In this document: piece after piece, positions 50,450 to 59,017 of the stretch | How the letters are laid out: every line of letters begins with the position of its first letter | Position numbering within the stretch: position 1 is the stretch's first letter | DNA from: Bacteroidetes bacterium ADurb.Bin013 | GTDB taxonomy: Bacteria > Bacteroidota > Bacteroidia > Bacteroidales > UBA932 | Assembly (NCBI GenBank): GCA_002071385.1 | Contig: MWFB01000004.1 | Span: 32,001 to 96,000 of the forward strand | DNA: 64,000 nt | Direction: 5' to 3' | Position numbers and translations under genes: made by a program | The notes under the pieces: generated by a model | The model's input: the letters and a program-made list of their open reading frames with translations, nothing else | The model's database searches: none | Told to the model about the DNA's origin: nothing

Positions 50450-51235
50450 TTAATCACTTACTTTATTAATATCCTCTCCTTCAATGAAGGCAAAGGTAGA
50501 CAGGAGTTCTGCTTTTCCTTTGCGAACAACAACTGTTAGTTCGTAATGGGCGGAATTCCTGTTGTCTGCTGTCCTGAGTGTCCATCCGTCTCTTTCCAGA
50601 TATACGCCCCTTCCTCCCTGGTTTATCATGGGTTCAATACACAGCACCATTCCTTCCTCCAAATGCTTTCCCTGGCCTGAGCGGCCATAATTGGGTACAT
50701 CCGGTTTTTCATGAAGGTGGGTGCCAATCCCATGTCCAACCATTTCTCTCACTACTGAAAAACCACGTTTTTCCACATGTCGCTGGACAACTTCGCCGAT
50801 ATCGCCAATTCGGTTACCGGCAGTGGCTTTCTCGATTCCCCTGAAAAGCGATTCACGGGTCGTTTGCATAAGCAGTTCAGCCGCTTGGGAAACCTTACCC
50901 ACGCCAAAGGTGTAAGCCGAGTCCCCAAAATAACCCTTATACCTTGTCCCGCAATCGATGGACACTATGTCTCCTTCTTCCAGCCTGTAATCACCGGGGA
51001 ACCCGTGGACCACCACTGAATTCACAGAGATGCAGAGGGAATTGGGAAAACCGTTGAAGCCGAGAAAAGCGGGAACCGCTCCGTGGTCGCGTATGAAAGC
51101 CTCGGCAATCGAATCCAGTTGCCTGGTGGCAATACCGGGAGAGATATGCCTGCCTACTTCCGCAAGGGTCCTGGAAACCAGCATCCCGTTTTCACGCAAA
51201 AGCGCTATTTCTTCTTCGGTTTTCGTAATATTCAT
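50450..51235 (-). CDS. map: Type I methionine aminopeptidase
   Basis: A 261-residue enzyme that removes N-terminal Met from new proteins. The metal ligands are visible: Asp pair in SIDCGTRYKGYFGDSAYTF, His in HGIGTHLHEKP, Glu in LCIEPMI and the C-terminal Glu (HYELTVVV). It lacks the N-terminal SH3-binding or zinc extensions of other subtypes. It sits between secY and infA, as is typical for the spc operon. Confidence 0.97.
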   Translation of the reverse strand: MNITKTEEEIALLRENGMLVSRTLAEVGRHISPGIATRQLDSIAEAFIRDHGAVPAFLGFNGFPNSLCISVNSVVVHGFPGDYRLEEGDIVSIDCGTRYKGYFGDSAYTFGVGKVSQAAELLMQTTRESLFRGIEKATAGNRIGDIGEVVQRHVEKRGFSVVREMVGHGIGTHLHEKPDVPNYGRSGQGKHLEEGMVLCIEPMINQGGRGVYLERDGWTLRTADNRNSAHYELTVVVRKGKAELLSTFAFIEGEDINKVSD

Positions 51236-51264
51236 TAAACAAAAAACAATCTCTAATCCGTATC

Positions 51265-52584
51265 TTACAAATTGGAGCGGCCTTTAAGCCTTCCTGTCTT
51301 CATAAGACCATCGTAATGTCGCATCAGAAGATGACTTTCAATCTGCTGTAGCGTGTCTAACACAACACCTACAAGGATCAGCAGAGAAGTACCTCCGTAA
51401 AACTGTGCAAATTGTGCATTAACTCCCAGCATCCTTGCGAATACAGGCATAATGGCCACCAATCCCAGGAAAATGGAACCCGGAAGTGTTATGCGGGACA
51501 TCACACTGTCAATGTACTCGGCTGTTTTCTTACCCGGTTTGATCCCGGGAATGAATCCGCCGTTCTTCTTAATGTCATCAGCCATATTGGTGGGATTGAC
51601 GGTAATAGCCGTATAAAAATACGTAAAGGCAACCACCAATATGAAAAATATAAAGTTATACCAAAAACCCTGCATATTACTCATGACTGCTGCAAAGCCC
51701 CGTGTTGCATCAAAGCTGGCAAAAATCATGGGGAAAAGCATCAGAGCCTGGGCAAAAATAATGGGCATAACTCCGGCTGCATTGATCTTCAGGGGTATAT
51801 ATTGTCTTACGCCCCCGTATTGCTTGTTGCCTACAATGCGCTTTGCATATTGTACAGGAATCTTGCGCACTCCCTGTACCAAAGCGATGGATGCAACAAA
51901 GATGAAAAACAGGACAACCAGTTCAACCACAAGCATAAGCATGCCGCCCGATGACTGGGAAAGCCTGTCACCTGCCTCGGCCACAAAGGCAAAAGGCAAA
52001 CGTGCCACGATCCCAACCATGATGATCAGGGAAATCCCGTTCCCCAAACCGCGGTCTGTAATCCTTTCTCCAAGCCACATAATGAACATGGTACCTCCAA
52101 TGAGCACTACCGTGGCAAAGATGTTGAATGAAAAACCTTCTATCAAAAAAGCCGATGCCGGAAGTTGTGTGTGCAGGTTGGTAAGATAGACAGGACCCTG
52201 CAGGGCCAGTATCACAATGGTCAGGTAACGTGTCCACTGGTTCATCTTCCTTTGGCCGCTTTCTCCTTCCCTTTGCATCCTTTGAAAATAAGGGATCATG
52301 ATCCCAAGAAGCTGTATAACAATGGATGCCGAGATATAAGGCATTACCCCCAGGGCAAAAATGGAAGCATTTCCAAAGGCGCCTCCAGAAAACATATTCA
52401 GCAAACCCACCAGACCTCCGGAAGCCTGTGCCTGCAGATTGCTCAGCTGCATGGGATCAATTCCCGGCAGGACAACAAAGCTGCCCAGCCTGTAGATCAG
52501 AAGAAGCAACACTGTATAGACAATCCGCTTGCGCAGTTCTTCAATCTTGAAAATGTTCTTAATGGTTTCTATCAGTTTTTTCAT
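51265..52584 (-). CDS. secY: Preprotein translocase subunit SecY
   Basis: A 439-residue inner-membrane channel protein with ten helices. Motifs include the plug-helix region GGLVGLLNMFSGGAFGNASIFALGVMP-type segment, SLIIMVGIVARLP and the cytosolic loop before helix 7 with IPVQYAKRIVGN. With SecE and SecG it forms the pore for exported proteins, which are numerous in this window. It is 19 bp after rplO. Confidence 0.98.
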   Translation of the reverse strand: MKKLIETIKNIFKIEELRKRIVYTVLLLLIYRLGSFVVLPGIDPMQLSNLQAQASGGLVGLLNMFSGGAFGNASIFALGVMPYISASIVIQLLGIMIPYFQRMQREGESGQRKMNQWTRYLTIVILALQGPVYLTNLHTQLPASAFLIEGFSFNIFATVVLIGGTMFIMWLGERITDRGLGNGISLIIMVGIVARLPFAFVAEAGDRLSQSSGGMLMLVVELVVLFFIFVASIALVQGVRKIPVQYAKRIVGNKQYGGVRQYIPLKINAAGVMPIIFAQALMLFPMIFASFDATRGFAAVMSNMQGFWYNFIFFILVVAFTYFYTAITVNPTNMADDIKKNGGFIPGIKPGKKTAEYIDSVMSRITLPGSIFLGLVAIMPVFARMLGVNAQFAQFYGGTSLLILVGVVLDTLQQIESHLLMRHYDGLMKTGRLKGRSNL

Positions 52585-52603
52585 TGGTCAGGCGTATTCT
52601 GGA

Positions 52604-53053
52604 TTATTCAATAACTGCAATCTTCCCTTCCTTTGCCTCAATAGCTTCTTTCGCCTTTTGGGAAAAACCGTGAGCGGTAACGTTCAATTTAACTTTAAGT
52701 TCACCATTCCCCAGGATTTTTACCAGGTCATCCTTGGATACCAGACCTGCATTACATAAAACATTCACATCGATATCGACGATCCCTGTTTTTTCATGAA
52801 GTATCTGTAAAGTGGAAAGGTTTATGGCCTTATACTCTACACGGTTCACGTTCTTGAATCCGAATTTCGGAAGACGGCGTTGTAAGGGCATCTGCCCCCC
52901 TTCAAATCCGGGTTTGCGGGAATATCCGGAACGTGACTGTGCTCCTTTATGTCCGCGTGTAGATGTTCCTCCCCTGCCCGATCCTTCGCCGCGACCTATG
53001 CGTTTTCTCTTGGAAACTGACCCTTTGGCGGGTTTTAAATTAGATAAGTTCAT
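52604..53053 (-). CDS. rplO: 50S ribosomal protein L15
   Basis: A 149-residue L15. The glycine- and arginine-rich N-terminal extension ([22 protein letters not shown]) is followed by the globular domain with [13 protein letters not shown] and the C-terminal [17 protein letters not shown]. It has a good Shine-Dalgarno sequence (AAAGGAGG). Confidence 0.98.
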   Translation of the reverse strand: MNLSNLKPAKGSVSKRKRIGRGEGSGRGGTSTRGHKGAQSRSGYSRKPGFEGGQMPLQRRLPKFGFKNVNRVEYKAINLSTLQILHEKTGIVDIDVNVLCNAGLVSKDDLVKILGNGELKVKLNVTAHGFSQKAKEAIEAKEGKIAVIE

Positions 53054-53066
53054 TATGTTTCCTCCT

Positions 53067-53249
53067 TTACTTTACTTCTTCAACTGACACCAAATGACGG
53101 ACCTTTTCTACCATGCCCCTGATAACAGGGGTTGCTGCTTTCTCAACACTATGGTTAATCCTGCGGATGCCTAAAGCGGCAAGGGTATCCAGCTGGCGTT
53201 TGGTAGCAGAATTACTGCTTTTTTTCTGTGTTATTTTCCATACTTCCAT
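53067..53249 (-). CDS. rpmD: 50S ribosomal protein L30
   Basis: A 60-residue L30, normal length. [19 protein letters not shown] and the [19 protein letters not shown] segment match the family. Strong Shine-Dalgarno AAGGAGGAG. Located between rpsE and rplO. Confidence 0.97.
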   Translation of the reverse strand: MEVWKITQKKSSNSATKRQLDTLAALGIRRINHSVEKAATPVIRGMVEKVRHLVSVEEVK

Positions 53250-53261
53250 GATCTCTCCTCC

Positions 53262-53780
53262 TTATCCGTTAAAAACTTTATCCATTTTGACACCCCTGAG
53301 ACCGGCGACCTGGTATGCATCGCGCATTTCCAGCAAAGCATGAACAGTGGCTTTCACCAGATTGTGGGGATTGGACGATCCTTTTGATTTTGCCAGGACA
53401 TCGTGTACTCCCACCGATTCAAAGACAGCCCTCATGGCACCACCGGCTATCACTCCGGATCCGGGTGCGGCGGGTTTCATGAATACGCGGGCACCGCCAA
53501 ACTTGGCTTCCATTTCGTGAGGAATAGTTTCTCCGTTCAGTGGAATGCGGTACAGATTCTTTTTGGCATCTTCAATACCTTTTGCTATGGCCGAGGTTAC
53601 TTCTCCGGCTTTACCCAGTCCGTATCCGACCACCCCTTTTTCATCCCCGACAACCACAATGGCTGCAAAACTGAAATTACGGCCGCCTTTGGTAACTTTA
53701 GTAACACGCTGAATGGCCACAAGACGGTCTTTCAATTCAAGATCCGTGGCTTTTACTTTTTTTGCTCTACTATTTGCCAT
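53262..53780 (-). CDS. rpsE: 30S ribosomal protein S5
   Basis: A 172-residue S5. The N-terminal double-stranded RNA-binding domain has [22 protein letters not shown]. The C-terminal domain has [23 protein letters not shown] and [12 protein letters not shown]. It helps translation fidelity. Located 7 bp after rplR. Confidence 0.98.
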   Translation of the reverse strand: MANSRAKKVKATDLELKDRLVAIQRVTKVTKGGRNFSFAAIVVVGDEKGVVGYGLGKAGEVTSAIAKGIEDAKKNLYRIPLNGETIPHEMEAKFGGARVFMKPAAPGSGVIAGGAMRAVFESVGVHDVLAKSKGSSNPHNLVKATVHALLEMRDAYQVAGLRGVKMDKVFNG

Positions 53781-53787
53781 ATCCGTA

Positions 53788-54150
53788 TTAGAATATTAGA
53801 CCGCCTTCCCTGGCGGCATCTGCTAAACTTTTAACTCGTCCGTGATAGAGATACCCTCCACGGTCAAAAGAGATTGTGGTTATCCCCTTTTCGCGGGCAC
53901 GCTCTGCTGCCAGCTTTCCAACAAGGGCTGCAACCTGAACAGGTGTTTTGCCTTTTATCTCTTCTTTCAGGGAAGCATCTTTAGATGAAGCCTGTGTCAG
54001 GGTGATACCTTCAAGGTCGTCTATCAGTTGAACATATATTTGCTTATTACTCCTGTATACGGCCATCCTGGGACGTTCAGAAGTTCCGGAAACACGCTTG
54101 CGGATGCGGTATTTGATCCGTTGTTTTCTTGCTTGTTTTGTTAAAGCCAT
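53788..54150 (-). CDS. rplR: 50S ribosomal protein L18
   Basis: A 120-residue L18, which binds 5S r[23 protein letters not shown] and the C-terminal [27 protein letters not shown] are typical. Strong Shine-Dalgarno AGGAGGTGA. Confidence 0.98.
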   Translation of the reverse strand: MALTKQARKQRIKYRIRKRVSGTSERPRMAVYRSNKQIYVQLIDDLEGITLTQASSKDASLKEEIKGKTPVQVAALVGKLAAERAREKGITTISFDRGGYLYHGRVKSLADAAREGGLIF

Positions 54151-54164
54151 GATTTCACCTCCTA

Positions 54165-54725
54165 CTATTTAGCTGCTGCCGATTTACCGGTTTTCCGGCG
54201 AATTTGTTCACCCTCGAATTTAATACCCTTTCCTTTATATGGTTCGGGCACACGCAGTGAGCGGATCTTGGCGGCAACGGTGCCAAGCAGCTGTTTGTCG
54301 TGGCTTGTCAGGGTCAGGACCGGATTGGCGCCTTTTCGGGCGATCTCAACGGTTGCCTTTACTTCTTTGGGCAGCATGAAATGGATATCATGGGAGTAAC
54401 CCAGATTGAATTCCAGCATCTGTCCTTTTACATCAACGCGGTATCCCACGCCTACCAGTTCCTGCTTAATGGAGAAACCCGTTGAGACACCAACCACCAT
54501 GTTGTGGATCAGGGCGCGGTACAAACCGTGCATAGACCTGTGACGGGGTTGGTCCGTAGGACGTTCCACTTTAAGCTCTGTTCCCTCTATCGACACCTTG
54601 ATGTCCGGATCCACTTTCTGTTTCAGTTCTCCGAGAGGGCCTTTAACCACAACCAAATTGCCCGCGCCTACAGATACGCTCACGCCTTTTGGCAGGTTTA
54701 CAGGGAGTTTTCCTATTCGTGACAT
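54165..54725 (-). CDS. rplF: 50S ribosomal protein L6
   Basis: A 186-residue L6 of two related domains. [17 protein letters not shown] starts the first; the second carries [20 protein letters not shown] at the C-terminus, which contacts the sarcin-ricin region. Located 12 bp after rpsH. Confidence 0.98.
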   Translation of the reverse strand: MSRIGKLPVNLPKGVSVSVGAGNLVVVKGPLGELKQKVDPDIKVSIEGTELKVERPTDQPRHRSMHGLYRALIHNMVVGVSTGFSIKQELVGVGYRVDVKGQMLEFNLGYSHDIHFMLPKEVKATVEIARKGANPVLTLTSHDKQLLGTVAAKIRSLRVPEPYKGKGIKFEGEQIRRKTGKSAAAK

Positions 54726-54737
54726 TTTTTCTATTGA

Positions 54738-55133
54738 TTAATATACGTAACACATGATTTCACCACCGACATTCAATGTTTTGGCTTCCTTGTCGGTGAT
54801 AATGCCTTTGGATGTGGATATGATGGCAATGCCCAGTCCGTTCAGAACGCGGGGCATTTTATCCACATTGGTATAACGCCTCAAACCGGGACTTGAAACG
54901 CGTATGAGCTTTTTAATGGCCGGGCGCTTTGTCTCGGGATGGTACTTAAGGGCTATTTTAATGGTGTTTGAGGGTTTCCCTTCTTCAATTTTATAACTGA
55001 GAATATATCCCTTCTCGTGTAAAATACGGGTGAGTTCCGTTTTTACTTTTGATGCGGGAATCTCCACGATCTTGTGTCCTGCGTTCACCGCATTACGAAT
55101 CCTTGTCAGATAATCTGCTATTGGATCAGTCAT
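54738..55133 (-). CDS. rpsH: 30S ribosomal protein S8
   Basis: A 131-residue S8, with MTDPIADYLTRIRNA at the start and the RNA-binding C-terminus RVLNGLGIAIISTSKGI. In E. coli, S8 represses the spc operon. Here an 88-bp gap with two hairpins precedes it, which is unusual in this tightly packed block. Confidence 0.98.
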   Translation of the reverse strand: MTDPIADYLTRIRNAVNAGHKIVEIPASKVKTELTRILHEKGYILSYKIEEGKPSNTIKIALKYHPETKRPAIKKLIRVSSPGLRRYTNVDKMPRVLNGLGIAIISTSKGIITDKEAKTLNVGGEIMCYVY

Positions 55134-55157
55134 GATAAAAGTTTTTAAATTGTGTGT

Positions 55158-55176
55158 TCGGCAATAAATTGCCCGA
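55158..55176 (-). promoter_or_regulatory. Hairpin before rpsH
   Basis: The minus strand forms an 8-bp stem with one bulged G and a 2-nt loop (TCGGGCAAT, then TT, then ATTGCCGA). It lies 25 bp before the rpsH start. It may be a regulatory or processing element; no function is shown. Confidence 0.4.
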
Positions 55177-55202
55177 TATCCAATAATTATATATGTATGG
55201 CC

Positions 55203-55223
55203 GGCCCGCGGAGGGCCTTTTTT
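55203..55223 (+). terminator. Terminator-like hairpin on the plus strand, rpsN-rpsH gap
   Basis: GGCCC, a 5-nt loop and GGGCC are followed by six T in the plus direction, opposite to the ribosomal genes. It could stop antisense transcription. The stem is short, so this is tentative. Confidence 0.35.
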
Positions 55224-55491
55224 ACCAGCTTGCCTTACGTACGCCGGGGATCAGGCCGTTGCTTGCCATTTCGCGGAACTGGATACGGGAAATGCCAAAT
55301 TCCCGCATATAGCCTTTAGGCCTGCCCGTAATGGAACAACGGTTGTGCAGACGTACCGGGCTGGAGTTTCTGGGCAGTTTTGCCAACCCACCCCAATCAC
55401 CGGCCTCTTTCAGGGCTTTCCTCTTCTCTGCATATCTGGCTACCATCCGGGCCCGCTTCACCTCGCGCGCTTTCATTGATTCTTTTGCCAT
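55222..55491 (-). CDS. rpsN: 30S ribosomal protein S14 (zinc-free long form)
   Basis: An 89-residue S14. It has the long form with [19 protein letters not shown] and the conserved [12 protein letters not shown]-like segment (here [18 protein letters not shown]), but no CxxC zinc pairs. The C-terminal [11 protein letters not shown] is typical. Located 3 bp after rplE. Confidence 0.98.
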   Translation of the reverse strand: MAKESMKAREVKRARMVARYAEKRKALKEAGDWGGLAKLPRNSSPVRLHNRCSITGRPKGYMREFGISRIQFREMASNGLIPGVRKASW

Positions 55492-55494
55492 CTA

Positions 55495-56097
55495 TTATCC
55501 TTTTTTAATGTTTTTAAACGGTAATCCAAATTCCCTGAGCAAGGCGAATGCTTCCTCGTCCTTACCGGTAGATGTAACGAAAGTGATCTCGATCCCCAAA
55601 ATTTTGGAAATCTTGTCAATGTCTATCTCCGGGAATATGATCTGTTCTTTGATCCCCAGGGTATAATTGCCCCGGCCGTCAAATTTTTCAGCAATCCCCT
55701 TGAAGTCGCGAATACGCGGCAAAGCTATGGAGATCAAACGATCCAGGAATTCATACATTTTTGCCGAGCGTAGTGTTACTTTTACGCCAATGGGCATTCC
55801 CCTGCGGAGTTTGAAGTTTGAAATATCCTTTTTGGAAAATGTCTGAACCGCCTTCTGGCCTGCAATAAGCGTAAGTTCGCTCATTGCTACTTCAATAAGT
55901 TTCTTGTCAGCCGTTGCCGAGCCCACGCCTTCGTTCAAAACGATCTTTTCGAGCCTGGGAACCTGCATAACCGAGGTGAAACCAAATTCTTTCATGAGCC
56001 TGGGAACAATTTCTTCCCTGTACTTTTTCTGCAGTGCCGGCACATAGCCTTTTACCACCACAGGGGCCTGTTGCTGTTTTTTAACTGCTTTTGCCAT
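55495..56097 (-). CDS. rplE: 50S ribosomal protein L5
   Basis: A 200-residue L5, which binds 5S rRNA and the P-site tRNA. The first 20 residues are an Ala/Lys/Gln-rich extension. Core motifs: [36 protein letters not shown] and [16 protein letters not shown]. Its ATG overlaps the rplX stop by one base. Confidence 0.98.
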   Translation of the reverse strand: MAKAVKKQQQAPVVVKGYVPALQKKYREEIVPRLMKEFGFTSVMQVPRLEKIVLNEGVGSATADKKLIEVAMSELTLIAGQKAVQTFSKKDISNFKLRRGMPIGVKVTLRSAKMYEFLDRLISIALPRIRDFKGIAEKFDGRGNYTLGIKEQIIFPEIDIDKISKILGIEITFVTSTGKDEEAFALLREFGLPFKNIKKG

Positions 56098-56420
56098 TAT
56101 TTGATCTCCTCTCCCGATTTTTTTGCATAACGTACCAATTTGCCCTTGCTGTTGAGCCGGCGTCCAATGCGTGTGGGACCACCCTTGACGGGGTCCACCA
56201 CCTGCAGATTGGATATGTGTATGGCAGCTTCCTTCTTAATGATTCCCCCCTGGGGGCTTTTTGCCGATGGTTTGGTGTGCTTGCTGATCATGTTGATCCC
56301 TTCAACTATGGCCCGCTGTTCCTGGGGCCTTACCTCCAGCACCCTTCCCGTCTTTCCCTTATCTTCCCCGGTATTCACAAATACCGTGTCGCCTTTCTTT
56401 ATGTGCAATTTTTTACTCAT
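56097..56420 (-). CDS. rplX: 50S ribosomal protein L24
   Basis: A 107-residue L24 with a KOW motif ([23 protein letters not shown]). It is an assembly initiator near the exit tunnel. Located 10 bp after rplN and overlapping rplE by one base. Confidence 0.98.
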   Translation of the reverse strand: MSKKLHIKKGDTVFVNTGEDKGKTGRVLEVRPQEQRAIVEGINMISKHTKPSAKSPQGGIIKKEAAIHISNLQVVDPVKGGPTRIGRRLNSKGKLVRYAKKSGEEIK

Positions 56421-56430
56421 AACTCAATTC

Positions 56431-56799
56431 CTATAATACCTCCGGGGCTAGTGATACAATTTTCATATAACTGTCTCTGAGTTCCCTGGCTACCGGACCA
56501 AATATGCGCGTGCCGCGCAATTCTCCGGCATTGTTAAGTAAAACACAGGCGTTATCATCAAAACGGATATAAGAACCGTCGGGACGACGGATTTCTTTTT
56601 TGGTCCTCACCACCACGGCTTTGGAGACGGAGCCTTTTTTGGCTTCCCCTCCGCCGGGTATGGCACTTTTGACCGAGACTACTATGGTATCACCAATGCG
56701 GGCATACCGGCGTTTTGTGCCGCCCAGGACACGGATACAAAGGACTTCCTTTGCTCCGCTGTTGTCAGCCACTAGTAAACGTGATTCTTGCTGTATCAT
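56431..56799 (-). CDS. rplN: 50S ribosomal protein L14
   Basis: A 122-residue L14 of normal length. [27 protein letters not shown] is the family start, with the conserved [12 protein letters not shown] near the end. It forms intersubunit bridges and binds the silencing factor RsfS. Located 2 bp after rpsQ. Confidence 0.98.
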   Translation of the reverse strand: MIQQESRLLVADNSGAKEVLCIRVLGGTKRRYARIGDTIVVSVKSAIPGGGEAKKGSVSKAVVVRTKKEIRRPDGSYIRFDDNACVLLNNAGELRGTRIFGPVARELRDSYMKIVSLAPEVL

Positions 56800-56801
56800 G
56801 G

Positions 56802-57056
56802 CTATTTCACTTTTTCAACGATTTCTACCAAACGCCAACACTTGGTTTTACTCAGGGGCCGCGTTTCCATAATACGTACGGTGTCACCTTCGCTGCATTC
56901 GTTGTTTGGATCGTGCGCAACGAATTTGGTGGTTTTATTCACAAACTTACCGTATATGGGATGTTTTACCTTCCGGTTTACAGCAACTATTATGGACTTA
57001 TCCATTTTATTGCTGACCACCAATCCCGTTCTTTCTTTTCTAAGATTTCTTTCCAT
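56802..57056 (-). CDS. rpsQ: 30S ribosomal protein S17
   Basis: An 84-residue OB-fold S17. [20 protein letters not shown] and the [19 protein letters not shown] end are typical. Located 10 bp after rpmC. Confidence 0.98.
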   Translation of the reverse strand: MERNLRKERTGLVVSNKMDKSIIVAVNRKVKHPIYGKFVNKTTKFVAHDPNNECSEGDTVRIMETRPLSKTKCWRLVEIVEKVK

Positions 57057-57066
57057 GAATCAATGA

Positions 57067-57267
57067 TTATAGATTCTGTTTGGTTTGTGTTTCACTCAAA
57101 ATAGTAAGCATCCGTGCAATATTGCGGCGTGCTTTCTTTATTTGTGATAAATCATCTACGGGAGAGATGGTATGGTTCATTTTAAGACGAAGCAAATTGG
57201 CTTTTTCCGCCTCAATACGAGCACTAAGATCTTTCACAGATAACTCGCGTATTTCAGGTGCTTTCAT
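57067..57267 (-). CDS. rpmC: 50S ribosomal protein L29
   Basis: A 66-residue two-helix protein near the exit tunnel. IRELSVKDLSARIEAEKANL and the C-terminal QIKKARRNIARMLTILSE match the family. Located 10 bp after rplP. Confidence 0.97.
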   Translation of the reverse strand: MKAPEIRELSVKDLSARIEAEKANLLRLKMNHTISPVDDLSQIKKARRNIARMLTILSETQTKQNL

Positions 57268-57277
57268 TGTTGTTAAA

Positions 57278-57703
57278 CTAATTTTGTTCTACATAATCCT
57301 TGCGGACCACAAATTTGGTGTTGACAGGCAACTTCTGGGCGCCCAAACGGAGGGCTTCCTTAGCAACTTCAAAAGGAACGCCTTCCACTTCTATCAGGAG
57401 TCTGCCGGGTGTAACAGGGCAGACAAATCCTTCCGGAGCACCTTTCCCTTTTCCCATACGGACTTCAGCAGGTTTCTTTGTAAAGGGCTTGTCCGGAAAT
57501 ATACGAATCCATATCTGTCCTTCACGTTTCATGTAACGTGTCACTGCCTGACGGGCGGCTTCAATCTGGTTACCAGTCAGCCAGCAGGACTCCATAGTCT
57601 TGATCCCGAACGACCCGAAGGCTAGTTGATTTCCCCTCTGGGCAATCCCTTTCATACGGCCTTTCTGTTGCCTTCTGAACTTGGTTTTTTTAGGTTGTAA
57701 CAT
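57278..57703 (-). CDS. rplP: 50S ribosomal protein L16, first gene of the block
   Basis: A 141-residue L16. [19 protein letters not shown] is the normal start; the core has [23 protein letters not shown] and [19 protein letters not shown]. Normally rpsC precedes rplP. Here the next gene upstream on this strand is an unrelated M19 dipeptidase, and a good promoter sits 130-160 bp upstream of the ATG. Confidence 0.98.
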   Translation of the reverse strand: MLQPKKTKFRRQQKGRMKGIAQRGNQLAFGSFGIKTMESCWLTGNQIEAARQAVTRYMKREGQIWIRIFPDKPFTKKPAEVRMGKGKGAPEGFVCPVTPGRLLIEVEGVPFEVAKEALRLGAQKLPVNTKFVVRKDYVEQN

Positions 57704-57765
57704 TGCTTTTTCTAAACGTTTAACGTAACGTAAATATGTATTGTTGCTTCGGTGCTAATTTGGTG

Positions 57766-57785
57766 GGGGTGTACTTTGTAACCCC
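57766..57785 (-). promoter_or_regulatory. Hairpin in the leader of the rplP block
   Basis: The minus strand GGGGTTAC, loop AAA and GTACACCCC form an 8-bp stem with one bulged base in the predicted leader of about 124 nt. A second weaker pairing (GCAATTT with AAATTGC) spans 57793-57826. A long structured leader is consistent with ribosomal-protein autoregulation, but the ligand is unknown. Confidence 0.45.
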
Positions 57786-57832
57786 TTGTTTTGCAATTTA
57801 TTAGGAACAAACTACCCTGAAATTGCGGGTTG

Positions 57833-57863
57833 CAAAGATAGAACTTAATTTCTGATTTACAAA
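57833..57863 (-). promoter_or_regulatory. Promoter of the rplP to rplQ block
   Basis: The minus strand shows TTTG (57860-57863), a 19-nt spacer and TATCTTTG (57833-57840). This matches both halves of the Bacteroidota consensus, with the same spacing as the rpsF promoter. It predicts a leader of about 124 nt. It begins about 30 bp after the M19 dipeptidase stop codon. Confidence 0.85.
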
Positions 57864-57892
57864 AATTTATGAACAAAAGAAAGTGAAAAATG

Positions 57893-58951
57893 TTAGAAAC
57901 CATCGGCATTCCGGGCAACTTCCTCCATCACCCGCAAAACATTGCCTCCCCACAATTTGCCAATTTCACCTTCTGTATATCCCTGTTCAAGCAGTGCCCT
58001 GGTTATGGCCTTCATCTTTCCCATGTCTTCAACACCCACAATGCCTCCCCCTCCGTCAAAATCACTACCTATACCCACATGGTCAATTCCCACAAGGTCC
58101 ACAACATAATTGATGTGTTCAAGCAAGTGCTCCATGCCCACCTCGGCTTTAGGCAGGTTTGAAAGAAAATACCGGCCTATGGAAATCTGTATCAGGCCTC
58201 CCCTGGAGGCGATGGCAATAATTTCCTCGTCTGTGAGGTTCCTGGGTATTTTTTTCAGGTTATAAACCCCTGAATGGCTTGCCATAACAGGAGTTTTGCT
58301 TGCCTGTACTGCCTGCAGGCAAGTCTTGCGGGAGGCGTGGGATACATCTACTATCATCCCCAGACGGTTCATTTCCTGTATGACCTGGTAACCAAAAGGT
58401 GAAAGCCCTCCGTGGGTTTCCAGGCTGTCCATGGCGGCGTCAGCGACACAATTGTTGCCGTTGTGGGTAAGGCATATCATCCTTACACCCATCCTGTAGT
58501 AGTGCTCTACCAGGGAAATGTCCCTGCCCAGACAATAGGCATTTTCTATAGATAGCAACAGGGAAGCCTTCCCCTGCTTTTTCAGTGTCCTCACATCGGC
58601 TGCACTGTAGGCCACAGCGCCCAGTTGCCTGTGCTCCCGGGCATACCTGTGCAGGGCCATCAGCATGCTGTCAGCCAGGTATTTCGCTCTTCCATGGTCT
58701 TCCCCGGTACAAGGTCCCTGTCCCTGGTAGGCAGCGAAAAAGGCGGCGTCCAGACGGCCGGTTTTCATCAACTCAAAGGAAACCTGTCCCTTTGTCACGG
58801 TAGCACGTTGTTCAGGAAAAGCCAGCTGCATGGAAAAATCGTTATGTGTATCGATAGAGATCATGGAATCATGCACCCGCTCAACCAGAAGATCCAGTGA
58901 ATCAGTGACGGGAACTTGTGTCAACAAGCATAAAAGAAATAACACCTTCAT
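57893..58951 (-). CDS. Membrane dipeptidase-like protein (M19 family), secreted
   Basis: A 352-residue zinc dipeptidase of the amidohydrolase fold, with a short signal peptide (to about residue 17). Metal ligands fit the M19 pattern: His-x-Asp in SIDTHNDF, Glu in LLSIENAY, His in VDVSHAS and VMASHSGVYNL, and Asp in GIGSDFDG. Family members hydrolyse dipeptides, often with D-amino acids. A -7 box lies 4 nt before the ATG. The gene lies directly upstream of the ribosomal block, where rpsC is normally found. Confidence 0.94.
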   Translation of the reverse strand: MKVLFLLCLLTQVPVTDSLDLLVERVHDSMISIDTHNDFSMQLAFPEQRATVTKGQVSFELMKTGRLDAAFFAAYQGQGPCTGEDHGRAKYLADSMLMALHRYAREHRQLGAVAYSAADVRTLKKQGKASLLLSIENAYCLGRDISLVEHYYRMGVRMICLTHNGNNCVADAAMDSLETHGGLSPFGYQVIQEMNRLGMIVDVSHASRKTCLQAVQASKTPVMASHSGVYNLKKIPRNLTDEEIIAIASRGGLIQISIGRYFLSNLPKAEVGMEHLLEHINYVVDLVGIDHVGIGSDFDGGGGIVGVEDMGKMKAITRALLEQGYTEGEIGKLWGGNVLRVMEEVARNADGF

Positions 58952-58955
58952 TGTA

Positions 58956-58963
58956 CAAATATA
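58956..58963 (-). promoter_or_regulatory. -7 box of the M19 dipeptidase gene, 4 nt from the ATG
   Basis: The minus strand reads TATATTTG, then TACA, then ATG at 58951. Exact TAnnTTTG match; leaderless mRNA likely. Confidence 0.6.
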
Positions 58964-58984
58964 GAGGGTGAATTCTAATTTTGT

Positions 58985-58992
58985 TACATTTG
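58985..58992 (+). promoter_or_regulatory. -7 box of the binding-protein/kinase cassette
   Basis: TACATTTG, an exact TAnnTTTG match, lies 10 bp before ATG 59003 and 25 bp before the preferred ATG 59018. It shares a 66-bp gap with the divergent M19 gene. Confidence 0.55.
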
Positions 58993-59017
58993 TGTCTATA
59001 AAATGCTCGCCGGCCGT

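Noticed and set aside
57712-57918. 68-codon open frame on the minus strand in the gap before rplP
   Set aside because: It covers the rplP promoter and leader and part of the dipeptidase end; composition is not protein-like, and the promoter explains the region better.
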